From the NCBI GenBank assembly GCA_964352225.1, contig CAYGRM010000032.1:1-29628 (forward strand): 29,628 nucleotides of DNA, given 5' to 3'. The DNA comes from CAJQQY01 sp964352225 (GTDB taxonomy: Bacteria > Bacteroidota > Bacteroidia > Chitinophagales > Saprospiraceae). Positions 22,854-29,628 of this stretch are shown here, one piece after another. The notes below the pieces were generated by a model. It had not been told where the DNA came from. It saw only the letters and a list, made by a program, of their open reading frames with translations, and did not search any database. Each line of letters begins with the position of its first letter. The first letter of the stretch is position 1. A program made the translations under genes and the position numbers.

Positions 22854-23633
22854 ATGATACAAGTAGAAAATTTATCTAAAGCATTTTCACTTTCTAGACA
22901 GCAACGAAAAGAAATCGGAACAAATGAACAGTCTGTTACAGCTGTAAATAATATTAGTTTTAATTGTCAGCCTGGCCGAATTTATTCATTGCTGGGACCT
23001 AATGGAGCTGGAAAAACAACTACGTTAAGAATGATGGCTACCATTCTTAAACCAACTGGAGGTAGTATTAAAATTAATGGATATGATGTTGTGGAGGAAG
23101 GAGTAAAAGTTCGGTCGTCGATTGGATTTTTGACTGGATCAACTGGATTGTATCAACGATTGACTCCCAACGAATTGACTAAATATTTTGCTGATTTATA
23201 TGGTGTGGAAAAAAGTGTTTACGAAACTAGAAAAGATAAATTGTACACTTTGTTAGATATGCATGATTTTGCGAAAAAAAGAATTGGACAATTATCAACT
23301 GGGATGAAGCAGAAAGTTTCTATCACTCGAACGATGATTCATGATCCTGAGGTAGTTATTTTTGATGAACCTACTTCTGGGTTGGATGTAATTACTGCTG
23401 AAAATATTATCAACTTAATCCGAAATTGTAAGGAGGAAGGAAAAACGGTAATTTTCTCTTCTCACATTATGAGTGAGGTAGATTTGTTATGTGATGATTT
23501 GGCGATAATTCACCAAGGGAATTTGGTTCATTCTTCGACGATGGAGGAATTTAGAGATCAAATGCAGAGTAGAAGTTTGACGGAGGAGTTTATTAGGATT
23601 GTAAATGATGCATCTGGGGTAGGAGTTAGTTGA
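22854..23633 (+). CDS. ABC transporter ATP-binding protein (NatA/ABC-2 exporter type), orphan
   Basis: A 259-residue nucleotide-binding subunit with all motifs: Walker A GPNGAGKT (48-55), signature LSTGM (147-151), Walker B VVIFDEP (167-173) with catalytic Glu172, D-loop SGLD and switch His204 (SSHIMSE). The order and wording resemble NatA-like subunits of ABC-2 exporters (sodium or drug efflux). These normally pair with a NatB-type permease encoded next to them, but no membrane gene follows here; instead there are a palindromic repeat and a terminator, so the partner must be elsewhere or has been lost. An insertion of about 15 residues (SLSRQQRKEIGTNEQSV) separates the first two strands. Preceded by a strong promoter and operator-like repeats. 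Confidence 0.92.
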   Translation: MIQVENLSKAFSLSRQQRKEIGTNEQSVTAVNNISFNCQPGRIYSLLGPNGAGKTTTLRMMATILKPTGGSIKINGYDVVEEGVKVRSSIGFLTGSTGLYQRLTPNELTKYFADLYGVEKSVYETRKDKLYTLLDMHDFAKKRIGQLSTGMKQKVSITRTMIHDPEVVIFDEPTSGLDVITAENIINLIRNCKEEGKTVIFSSHIMSEVDLLCDDLAIIHQGNLVHSSTMEEFRDQMQSRSLTEEFIRIVNDASGVGVS

Positions 23634-23754
23634 ATATCGAATATCGAACAAGGAATTGAGATTTGAGAAGTTTGACGATACTTTTCAAAGAAAATACAAA
23701 ATTAACATCGTCAAACTTCTCAAATTCTTGTTCTTAGATTGTTATTCGATATTC
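23632..23754. repeat. imperfect long palindrome overlapping the stop codon, copy B
   Basis: The element begins inside the TGA of the ABC gene (23631-23633). Outer arms gaatatcgaat and attcgatattc pair over 11 bp. The inner arms tttgagaagtttgacgat (23662-23679) and atcgtcaaacttctcaaa (23707-23724) form a perfect 18-bp stem with a 27-base A-rich loop. The arm words gaatatcgaatatcgaacaa match copy A at 1602 with c/g changes on the same positions of each repeat word, which indicates one family whose members keep self-complementarity while drifting. Confidence 0.8.
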
Positions 23755-23796
23755 AAAAAAAAATCCTCACTTTCGAAAGAAAGTGAGGATTTTTTA
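23755..23796. terminator. bidirectional terminator between ABC and repeat-protein genes
   Basis: aatcctcactttc/gaaagtgaggatt forms a perfect stem around a GAAA loop, with nine A before and six T after, suiting both convergent genes. Confidence 0.9.
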
Positions 23797-23817
23797 TGTT
23801 GAGATATTAATTACTGA

Positions 23818-25344
23818 TTAGTACTTAACATCTAAAGATTTCAAAGTTTCGAAGTCCATTTGACCAACTGGTAAGTTGTTATCTCTTTGGTACTTCATCA
23901 AAGCAGCTTTAGTTCTAGATCCTAAAACGTTATCAATTGGCCCTGGATCATATCCTCGGCTTTTCAATGCACTTTGTACAGATCGAACCATTTCAGTAGT
24001 AATGTTACTACCACAAACCACTTCTCTCCATTCTGTGAATCCACCTTGCTTAACTAAGTTTCTCTTAGTAACGGTAGTGTACTCAGCAGGAACTTCGATA
24101 GCTCTAGTTTGAGCAGCCGCTTTTAATACTTTTTTAGAAACAGTAGCATATTCAGCAGGAATTTCTACAGATCTAGTTTGAGCAGGAGTTTTAACAACTC
24201 TTCTCGTTACAGTTTTGTAAACAGCAGGAGTCTTCTCTTCCCGAGTAGTCGCTGGAGTTTTCAATCTCGTTTTAGTAATTGTTGCATACTCAGCAGGAAT
24301 CTCGATAGTTCGAGTAGTAGCAGGAGTTTTTACAATTTTTCTAGATACAGTTTTGTAAACAGCAGGAATAGTTTCTTCTCGAGTAGTCGCAGGAGTTTTC
24401 AAAACAGTTTTAGTAACTGTAGCGTATTCAGCAGGAATCTCAACAACTCTTTCAACAGGAGGAGTTTTCATTACTCTTGAAGTTCTAGTTGCATACTTAG
24501 CAGGAATAGTTACTTCTTTAGTACAGTTAGAGTTAGGAGTTCCGTCTCCACCAGCACAACCTACATTTACTTGCTTAGATACAGTTTTGAATTCAGCAGG
24601 AACTTCTACCAAACACCAAACTTGACAATCGTTAGGATCAGCAGAAAGACAGTTTCTGTCAGCTCTTTTCTTTACCCACTTAGTAGAAGCAGGACGAGTT
24701 TCAATTCTTTCAGTAACAGTTTCGAATCGTGGAGCTAAAGTTTCGATACGAGTAGAAGCTGCTTCAGCTTCATATTGCTCAGTAACGTTTTCGTAAACTG
24801 CAGGAATTACTTCGATACGAGTAGAAGCTGCTTTCGCAACTACTTGTTCTGCTTCAGTACCGTATTCAGCAGGAACTGTAATTAATCTTGTTTTTGCAGG
24901 AGTAACTTCAACTTGCTCAGTTACTGTTTCGTACACAGCAGGAATTACTTCTAATCTTGTAGAAGCAGCTTTTGATTCTACTGTTTCCGTGTAAGTTTCA
25001 TACTCCGCAGGAACTTCTACTAATCGAATTTTTTCAGGAGTAACCATTACTTGCTCAGTAACAGTTTCGTATTCAGCAGGAATTACTTCCATTCTTGAAG
25101 CAGCAGCCTTAGCAACTACTTGCTCAGTAACAGTTTCATAAGCAGCAGGAATTACCTCAGTTCGAGTTCCAGCAGCTTTAGTTTGAACTTGCTCAGTAAC
25201 AGTTTCGTATTGATCAGCGATCAAACATTTTGCGTAGCATTTTCCAGCTTCGCCATTAGGTGGCATTTCAGAAGTTGGTTGTGCAAAGGAAATAAATCCG
25301 CAAAGCATAAAAGCTACTGATAAAATAAGGTTCAATCTTTTCAT
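23818..25344 (-). CDS. secreted repeat protein with C-terminal peptidoglycan-binding domain
   Basis: 508 residues. Signal peptide 1-21 (ends ISFAQ). From Tyr46 to about residue 447 there are sixteen repeats of 23 residues, with a YETVTEQV-type strand, a KAASTR-type turn and an EVIPAE-type end; repeats 8 and 9 carry inserts with Cys (DRNCLSADPNDCQVWC and GCAGGDGTPNSNC). In the second half the units alternate in pairs, giving a 46-residue super-repeat. Residues 448-508 form a PG_binding_1 domain (VRSVQSALKSRGYDPGPIDN, then GSRTKAALMKYQRDNNLP). Related proteins occur in Saprospiria as I recall, with unknown role. A beta-rich rod held to the cell wall is inferred. No lipobox or T9SS domain is seen, so it is probably periplasmic. 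Single gene, with a terminator at its end. Confidence 0.88.
   Translation of the reverse strand: MKRLNLILSVAFMLCGFISFAQPTSEMPPNGEAGKCYAKCLIADQYETVTEQVQTKAAGTRTEVIPAAYETVTEQVVAKAAASRMEVIPAEYETVTEQVMVTPEKIRLVEVPAEYETYTETVESKAASTRLEVIPAVYETVTEQVEVTPAKTRLITVPAEYGTEAEQVVAKAASTRIEVIPAVYENVTEQYEAEAASTRIETLAPRFETVTERIETRPASTKWVKKRADRNCLSADPNDCQVWCLVEVPAEFKTVSKQVNVGCAGGDGTPNSNCTKEVTIPAKYATRTSRVMKTPPVERVVEIPAEYATVTKTVLKTPATTREETIPAVYKTVSRKIVKTPATTRTIEIPAEYATITKTRLKTPATTREEKTPAVYKTVTRRVVKTPAQTRSVEIPAEYATVSKKVLKAAAQTRAIEVPAEYTTVTKRNLVKQGGFTEWREVVCGSNITTEMVRSVQSALKSRGYDPGPIDNVLGSRTKAALMKYQRDNNLPVGQMDFETLKSLDVKY
24004..25209 (-). repeat. 69-bp coding repeats (16 units)
   Basis: DNA-level counterpart of the 23-residue protein repeats. 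Most units are exactly 69 bp, with longer units 8 and 9 from Cys-containing inserts and an extended unit 16. They are coding tandem repeats, not a CRISPR array: there are no spacers of independent sequence. Confidence 0.85.
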
Positions 25345-25439
25345 AATTGAATGAATTGGTTTTGATTAATAAAAAAAGGTGGTTATTTAATAAAAGATAA
25401 ATTTACTATGTCACAGTTATTAAATTTACAATTAGACCG

Positions 25440-25447
25440 CAAATTTA
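25440..25447 (-). promoter_or_regulatory. weak -7 candidate for the repeat protein gene
   Basis: Minus strand TAAATTTG matches TAnnTTTG and overlaps the stop codon of the upstream HD-domain gene. No -33 partner was seen. It would give a leader of about 90 bases. Confidence 0.3.
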
Positions 25448-26665
25448 CTTTTTAATATTTGGATAACATAAATAATGTTTAGTAATTATTTTCGGTTGTA
25501 CTCCGTGATCAGAAGCATCTGACATTGGAACTACTTTTCCATCCTTATGTAGGATCTTGATTTCGTCTTTTTTCGTGGTGTAGGCACTATTAGTTTCTTT
25601 ACCTTCAAACACCAAGAAATTGACTGCTTCAGAGCGACCTTTGGGTAAGTTGTTTACGACCTTCTGACGTAGTTCCTCAACATAGTCACTTTCAAAAGGC
25701 TCATTTTGCATTTTTATTTTAAATAATTTTCGCTCAATGATCCTTTTTGATAAAAAAGACAACACAAAATCATCATGTGTACTCCAACTTTTTAAAGCAG
25801 ATAAAATATCAACATCATCCAGAGAAGCATATTTTTCTAATAAAACATCCCGATTTTTTTTAAAATCTTTTAAAGTTATATTTTCATATAGGAAAAATTT
25901 CAAACCTCTAGATGCTTCTAATTCAACTCCTTGTTGGGCTAATTCTTTAGCTCTTTTCAGCGTTCGAATCAACATTTGTTCGGCAGCTAAAACGGTCTTA
26001 TGCAAATACACTTGCCAATACATTAATCGGCGAGCAATCAAAAATTTTTCAACGGAGTAGATGCCTTTTTCTTCCACCACTAGTTCATTATTTTTCACCG
26101 TCAACATTTTGATAATTCGATCGTAACCGATTACTCCTTCCGAAACGCCTGTGAAGAAACTATCTCGATTGAGGTAATCCATCCGATCCATATCAAGTTG
26201 ACTACTGACCAATTGGTGCAAAAATTTCTTCGGATATTTGTTTTGGAATATCTGAATAGCAAGGTCTAATTTGCCCTTAAACTCTTCATTGAGTTTTTGC
26301 ATAAAAAGCTCCGACAACTCCTCGTGGTGAACATTTACTAGCGTGTGTTCCAAGGCATGAGAGAATGGCGCATGTCCGATATCATGTAGTAAAATTGCAA
26401 TTAAAACCCCACGAGCCTCTTTTCTAGAAATCTCGACATCTTTTGATTTTAATGTTTCGATTGCTTGGGTCATTAGATGCATCGCACCAAGTGCGTGATG
26501 AAATCGAGTATGCAACGCTCCAGGATAAACATAATGGGAGAGTCCCAGTTGTGAGATCCGTCTCAGCCGTTGATAGTATGGATGTTCTATTAAGTCAAAT
26601 ATAATTCCGTGAGGAATACTCGTGAAACCATAGACAGGATCGTTAAATATTTTTTTCTTATTCAT
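25445..26665 (-). CDS. HD-domain phosphohydrolase (dGTPase-like superfamily)
   Basis: 406 residues, cytoplasmic. The N-terminal block (FNDPVYGFTSIPHGIIFDLI, HPYYQRLRRISQLGLSHYVY, then PGALHTRFHHALGAMHLM) and the metal-binding HD motif (His57, His94-Asp95 in LLHDIGHAPFSH, and an Asp in LDMDRMDYLNRDSF) are those of the conserved HD superfamily related to dGTPases and SAMHD1. The family hydrolyses phosphate esters, often deoxynucleotides, but the substrate of this subgroup is not known to me. Length and N-terminus fit the widespread Bacteroidota member. The start ATG at 26665 has a good promoter 50 bases upstream. No terminator was seen before the downstream repeat-protein gene. Confidence 0.92.
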   Translation of the reverse strand: MNKKKIFNDPVYGFTSIPHGIIFDLIEHPYYQRLRRISQLGLSHYVYPGALHTRFHHALGAMHLMTQAIETLKSKDVEISRKEARGVLIAILLHDIGHAPFSHALEHTLVNVHHEELSELFMQKLNEEFKGKLDLAIQIFQNKYPKKFLHQLVSSQLDMDRMDYLNRDSFFTGVSEGVIGYDRIIKMLTVKNNELVVEEKGIYSVEKFLIARRLMYWQVYLHKTVLAAEQMLIRTLKRAKELAQQGVELEASRGLKFFLYENITLKDFKKNRDVLLEKYASLDDVDILSALKSWSTHDDFVLSFLSKRIIERKLFKIKMQNEPFESDYVEELRQKVVNNLPKGRSEAVNFLVFEGKETNSAYTTKKDEIKILHKDGKVVPMSDASDHGVQPKIITKHYLCYPNIKK

Positions 26666-26721
26666 AAAAGATGCAATGTTGCTTTTTTCTGTTCATTTTA
26701 GGCGACCAGATTTTAAGCAGA

Positions 26722-26749
26722 CAAATATAAGAGAATCTAAATTCCCAAA
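26722..26749 (-). promoter_or_regulatory. Bacteroidota-type promoter of the HD-domain gene
   Basis: Minus strand TTTG (26749-26746), a 16-base spacer, then TATATTTG (26729-26722). The spacer is slightly shorter than usual. Predicted transcription start near 26715, about 50 bases before the ATG. Confidence 0.55.
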
Positions 26750-27081
26750 TTCTTCAGAATAATCTTTTTTGAAAAAATATCTAAAGAGCCCTATGCGTTT
26801 TAATGAAGTTGTATGCTAAATCATCAAGATTTTTTTTTGACAACGTCAATTATTCAAACCGAATTTTACTTCCATTTCAAAGAATCTTTTTTCTCCGACA
26901 AAAGTAATAATTAGATGGATTACTCTTAGAAAGGGTTGCGTCATATTTTTACGGTAAGTATTTTTAATACTCTTTGGTGGGGACAAAACGAGATATTGAG
27001 GAGATAATAAAAATAATCTAATATTGATAAAATCTCATTTTTACTTATAGCTGATGTTTTTTTTGTTTTTTTGTGAAAAAC

Positions 27082-27099
27082 TAAGCGAGGAATCGCTTA
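27082..27099 (+). promoter_or_regulatory. GNRA-loop hairpin upstream of porX
   Basis: taagcga (27082-27088), loop ggaa, tcgctta (27093-27099): a perfect 7-bp stem with a GNRA-type tetraloop, 110 bases before the porX start. The following bases are only weakly T-rich, so it is more likely a leader structure than a terminator. Confidence 0.45.
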
Positions 27100-27209
27100 A
27101 TAATTTTTAGTTTTAAAAATCATGATATATATAGTAGTAATATTTACACACTAAATTTTTATATAAAAAACCTGTTTCGATAATCGGGACTAAAACCAAC
27201 AGTTTACTT

Positions 27210-28769
27210 ATGGAAAAAATTAAAATCCTTTGGGCAGATGATGAAATAGATTTGTTGAAGCCACAAATTATGTTTTTGGAAAAAAGAGATTATGAAGTGG
27301 TCGCAGTAACGAATGGACATGATGCCTTGGAAGAGTGTGAAAATAATAATGATTTCGATGTGGTATTTTTAGATGAAAGTATGCCTGGTTTGACTGGACT
27401 GGAAACTTTGGCAAAAATCAAATCCACCAATCCTCACCTTCCTGTAGTCATGATTACTAAAAATGAGGCTGAAAATGTGATGGAAGAGGCACTCGGCTCC
27501 CAAATCACAGACTATCTAATCAAACCAGTCAACCCCAATCAAATTTTATTGACCTTAAAAAAAATCATAGATAAAAAAGATTTGGTGAGTGAAAAAACCA
27601 ACTCTGATTATCAACGTGAGTTTCGTCAAATTTCGATGGATATCAATAATAATCCAGATGTAACAGAGTGGGTGGATGTGTATAAAAAAATCATCAATTG
27701 GGAGCTCAAATTAGATGCATCGACTGGAACTCAAATGGGGGAAATACTTACGATGCAAAAGACGGAAGCAAATGCGGAATTCTCAAAATTTATAGAAAGA
27801 AAATATATAGACTGGATCAGTAATCCAGATGAAGATACTCCGATCATGTCGCATAATTTGATGCGCAATAAAGTTTTTCCAAAATTAAAAGATGACCAGC
27901 CAACCATTATGTTGTTGTTGGATAACTTGAGATATGATCAATGGAAAATTTTGGAACCATTATTTACAGAATTTTTTAGAGTCGAAGAGGAAGATTATTT
28001 TTATAGTATTTTACCTACGTCAACTCAGTATTCTAGGAATTCAATTTTTGCTGGAATGATGCCATCTGAAATTCAAAAACATTATCCAGATTGGTGGTTA
28101 AATGATAATGAGGAAGGTGGGAAAAATATGCGAGAACATGATTTGCTCAATGAACAAGTTCGACGAATTGTGCATAAACCAATTCGAGTGGATTATGTCA
28201 AAGTGACCAATGTAGCAAAAGCGAAGCAAGTTCAAGACAATATTTTGAATTATATGAATAAAGACCTGACGGTGATTGTCTATAATTTTATTGATATGCT
28301 CTCACATGCGAGAACGGAAATGGAAGTACTTAAAGAATTAGCTGGAGACGAAAAAGCATATCGTTCGTTGACTCGATCTTGGTTTGAAAATTCTTTACTA
28401 TGGGATGCCTTGCAAACCGCAGCAGAAAGAGGTTGTCAACTTTTAGTAACAACTGACCATGGAACAATTCGTGTGAATACTGCTTCGAAAGTAGTAGGTG
28501 ATCGAGAAACGACAACTAACTTAAGATATAAGGTAGGTCGTAATTTACAGTATGAGAAAAGAGATGTTTTGGAAATTAGAGATCCAAAAGATGGAAAGTT
28601 ACCTCGCCCAAATATGAGTTCTACTTTTATTTTTGCGAAGGAAGATGCCTTCTTTTTGTATCCAAATAATTACAACCATTTCCACAAATATTATAAGAAC
28701 ACTTTCCAGCATGGAGGGATTTCTTTGGAGGAGATTATTTGTCCGTTCATTACTCTTTCGAGTAAGTGA
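27210..28769 (+). CDS. porX: PorX, T9SS response regulator with PglZ phosphatase domain
   Basis: 519 residues. Residues 1-125 are a response-regulator receiver: acidic pair Asp10/Asp11, phospho-acceptor Asp55 (VVFLDESMPG), Thr83 and Lys105 (LIKP). From about 160 to the end is an alkaline-phosphatase-like PglZ domain, with candidate metal ligands Asp238 (LLLDNLRYD), Asp362 and His366 (NFIDMLSHA), Asp416/His417 (TTDHG) and His501 (FQHGG), and a Thr in ILPTSTQ at the place of the nucleophile. This architecture is diagnostic of PorX, which with the histidine kinase PorY controls type IX secretion and, in Porphyromonas, works with the ECF sigma factor SigP. Full length, all key residues present. 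Its partner porY is not in the window. Its TGA stop is part of a palindromic repeat. Confidence 0.95.
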   Translation: MEKIKILWADDEIDLLKPQIMFLEKRDYEVVAVTNGHDALEECENNNDFDVVFLDESMPGLTGLETLAKIKSTNPHLPVVMITKNEAENVMEEALGSQITDYLIKPVNPNQILLTLKKIIDKKDLVSEKTNSDYQREFRQISMDINNNPDVTEWVDVYKKIINWELKLDASTGTQMGEILTMQKTEANAEFSKFIERKYIDWISNPDEDTPIMSHNLMRNKVFPKLKDDQPTIMLLLDNLRYDQWKILEPLFTEFFRVEEEDYFYSILPTSTQYSRNSIFAGMMPSEIQKHYPDWWLNDNEEGGKNMREHDLLNEQVRRIVHKPIRVDYVKVTNVAKAKQVQDNILNYMNKDLTVIVYNFIDMLSHARTEMEVLKELAGDEKAYRSLTRSWFENSLLWDALQTAAERGCQLLVTTDHGTIRVNTASKVVGDRETTTNLRYKVGRNLQYEKRDVLEIRDPKDGKLPRPNMSSTFIFAKEDAFFLYPNNYNHFHKYYKNTFQHGGISLEEIICPFITLSSK

Positions 28770-28860
28770 TGAGTTATAAGCGATGAGTGATGAGTGATGA
28801 GTGTTCCCACAATGGAGACACACTCATCACTTATCTCTCATAGTTCATCACTCTTCATCA
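28767..28860. repeat. imperfect palindrome of tandem gatgagt words at the porX stop codon, copy C
   Basis: The left arm (28767-28804) is built from repeats of the 7-mer gatgagt, starting with the TGA stop of porX. The right arm (28820-28860) is its imperfect inverse (actcatc words). The inner ends gtgatgagtgt and acactcatcac pair perfectly around a 15-base loop. The element also ends four bases before the stop of the minus-strand gene at 28865, so it fills the space between two convergent genes. Confidence 0.8.
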
Positions 28861-28864
28861 ACCG

Positions 28865-29224
28865 TTATTCCACATAACTTTTCCTTTCTACCAATGCCAG
28901 CCAGCCATTATCCAATGGCAAGTACCCTTGATCGTAGCAGAAGTAATAAACTTTTCCAGCTTTAGTTTTATACACATTCGTGAAGTAGCTAAACTTGAAT
29001 CCTTTTTCCATTAATTTGTCTTTATGGATTTTTGATTTTCCATGCGGATTAAGTTCGGCGAGGATACGGCGATTTTTTCGAAGGATATTATTGATATTGC
29101 GGACGAAGTTAGTAGCGTCGCTATTGAGTTTATTATTATAGGAACTGCGGCAGCTGTCGCTACAGAATTTTTTATCTGCACGACCAATGAATTCGTCGCC
29201 GCACTCGAGGCATTTTTTTTTCAT
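28865..29224 (-). CDS. small zinc-ribbon protein, conserved hypothetical
   Basis: 119 residues. The N-terminus has a four-cysteine zinc-binding motif, CLECGDEFIG then FCSDSCRSSYNN (C-x2-C ... C-x3-C), followed by a helical basic region (NFVRNINNILRKNRRILAEL) and a C-terminal beta part (YKTKAGKVYYFCYDQGYLPL). This type of protein is common in Bacteroidota; its role is unknown, and nucleic-acid or protein binding is a guess from the zinc ribbon and the basic helix. The ATG at 29224 is the only start that keeps the cysteines. It converges on porX. Confidence 0.85.
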   Translation of the reverse strand: MKKKCLECGDEFIGRADKKFCSDSCRSSYNNKLNSDATNFVRNINNILRKNRRILAELNPHGKSKIHKDKLMEKGFKFSYFTNVYKTKAGKVYYFCYDQGYLPLDNGWLALVERKSYVE

Positions 29225-29514
29225 GAATTGTAATTAGACTAAAAAGGACTTAAAATTAATGGAAATAATTATAATATCCATAGAGTTGCCAGCAGCATAA
29301 GCATTATAGAGTTGAAAGGCTTTGATCAAGATGTACATTTCAAAAGATTAGTCTGCTACTTGAGCTAACATGAATTAATAACGAGAAAAATCGTGGAATA
29401 AAAAAAAGAAAATAACATCTCTAGAAATTTTCTAATTTTGATCTCCTTTTTCAAGGTCTTTTTACCACGGTATAAAGTTTAAAAATTAAAATAAAAACAG
29501 CTTAGCTGAAAATC
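29225..29514. other. divergent intergenic region, zinc-ribbon / radical SAM genes
   Basis: No gene was seen. The word TAATTTTG at 29433-29440 fits TAnnTTTG and would place a transcription start about 68 bases before the radical SAM ATG, but there is no -33 partner. Confidence 0.35.
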
Positions 29515-29628
29515 ATGTTCAAGAGAGTATATCTGGAAATATCAAATATTTGTAATGTGCAATGTTCGTTTTGCCCATTGGTGGAAAAGGATAAAAAAAT
29601 AATGGATTTGGATGACTTCGAAGCCATC
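29515..29628 (+). CDS. radical SAM protein, 5' fragment
   Basis: The first 38 codons of a gene that runs off the window. The translation MFKRVYLEISNICNVQCSFC contains C-x3-C-x2-C (Cys13, Cys17, Cys20), the iron-sulfur-binding motif of radical SAM enzymes, preceded by a short beta strand as in SPASM-type and peptide-modifying members (the pattern YLEI-N-CN-x-C-x-FC-P). The substrate cannot be judged from this part. The start ATG at 29515 gives a normal-length N-terminus for the family. Confidence 0.85.
   Translation, partial: MFKRVYLEISNICNVQCSFCPLVEKDKKIMDLDDFEAI

Larger units (their letters stand above)
26666..27209. other. divergent intergenic region, HD gene / porX
   Basis: 544 bases without a gene. 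It contains the HD promoter, an AGTATT-TTT-AATACT palindrome (26957-26971), T-rich tracts around 27056-27075 and a 7-bp hairpin with GGAA loop at 27082-27099. No TAnnTTTG -7 element was found upstream of porX, so its promoter is not identified. Confidence 0.5.

Noticed and set aside
24178..24480. Ser/Asn/Arg-rich open frame on the plus strand
   Set aside because: It is the opposite-strand shadow of the 23-residue repeats, low in complexity and periodic.
24004..25209. Regular 69-bp spacing resembling a CRISPR array
   Set aside because: The whole stretch is one open frame with 23-residue protein repeats; there are no unique spacers and units vary like coding repeats.
1..29628. Mobile element, prophage, tRNA or rRNA genes
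   Set aside because: No transposase, integrase or phage gene and no tRNA-like cloverleaf was seen; repeats found are short palindromes or coding repeats.

Overview
The window is AT-rich chromosomal DNA from a member of the Bacteroidota, probably a Saprospiria/Lewinella-like gliding or surface-associated bacterium. Four things point there. There is a clear PorX gene (response regulator fused to a PglZ phosphatase, part of type IX secretion control). Two large secreted proteins end in type IX (T9SS) C-terminal sorting domains. One of these carries a long array of SprB repeats. Promoter-like sites fit the Bacteroidota pattern TTTG-N-TAnnTTTG, and genes lack clear Shine-Dalgarno sites. No phage, plasmid, IS, CRISPR, rRNA or tRNA signal was seen; apart from its repeats this looks like ordinary chromosome.

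Layout: 1-159 is the 5' end of an rlmG-like rRNA methyltransferase (minus strand, cut by the window edge), divergent from a PnuC-like transporter and a small PGDYG-like protein (267-1597). Next, on the minus strand, an ECF sigma factor with an unrecognised downstream partner (1804-2876), then a DUF2461 protein, an SRPBCC protein and a Crp/Fnr-type regulator (3202-5075). The centre is dominated by secreted or surface proteins: a 2246-residue subtilase with 16 SprB repeats and a T9SS sorting domain (5413-12153), a 1361-residue outer-membrane barrel with 11 Ig-like repeats (12985-17070, minus), and a 956-residue animal-type haem peroxidase with dockerin-like and cohesin-like modules and a T9SS sorting domain (17655-20525). 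A small conserved protein and a possible gene remnant lie between the first two. The right part holds a four-helix membrane protein, a YhhN/lysoplasmalogenase, an OmpH/Skp chaperone, an orphan ABC ATPase, a peptidoglycan-binding protein with sixteen 23-residue repeats, an HD-domain phosphohydrolase, PorX, a small zinc-ribbon protein and the start of a radical SAM protein (29515 to the edge).

How the genes could work together: PorX is a regulator of the T9SS, and the subtilase and peroxidase are predicted cargo of that system. OmpH, the barrel-Ig protein and the peptidoglycan-binding repeat protein are all envelope proteins. This is a functional theme, not an operon: most genes have their own terminators, several of them very clear, so transcription units are short.

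The most unusual non-coding features are imperfect palindromes built from tandem 7-10 base words that begin at, or a few bases after, stop codons (after 1597, 23633 and 28769, with a related direct repeat after 12153); an operator-like cluster of GTGTTAA words in front of a very good promoter for the orphan ABC gene; and a 12-bp hairpin plus five-codon leader ORF overlapping the peroxidase start codon.
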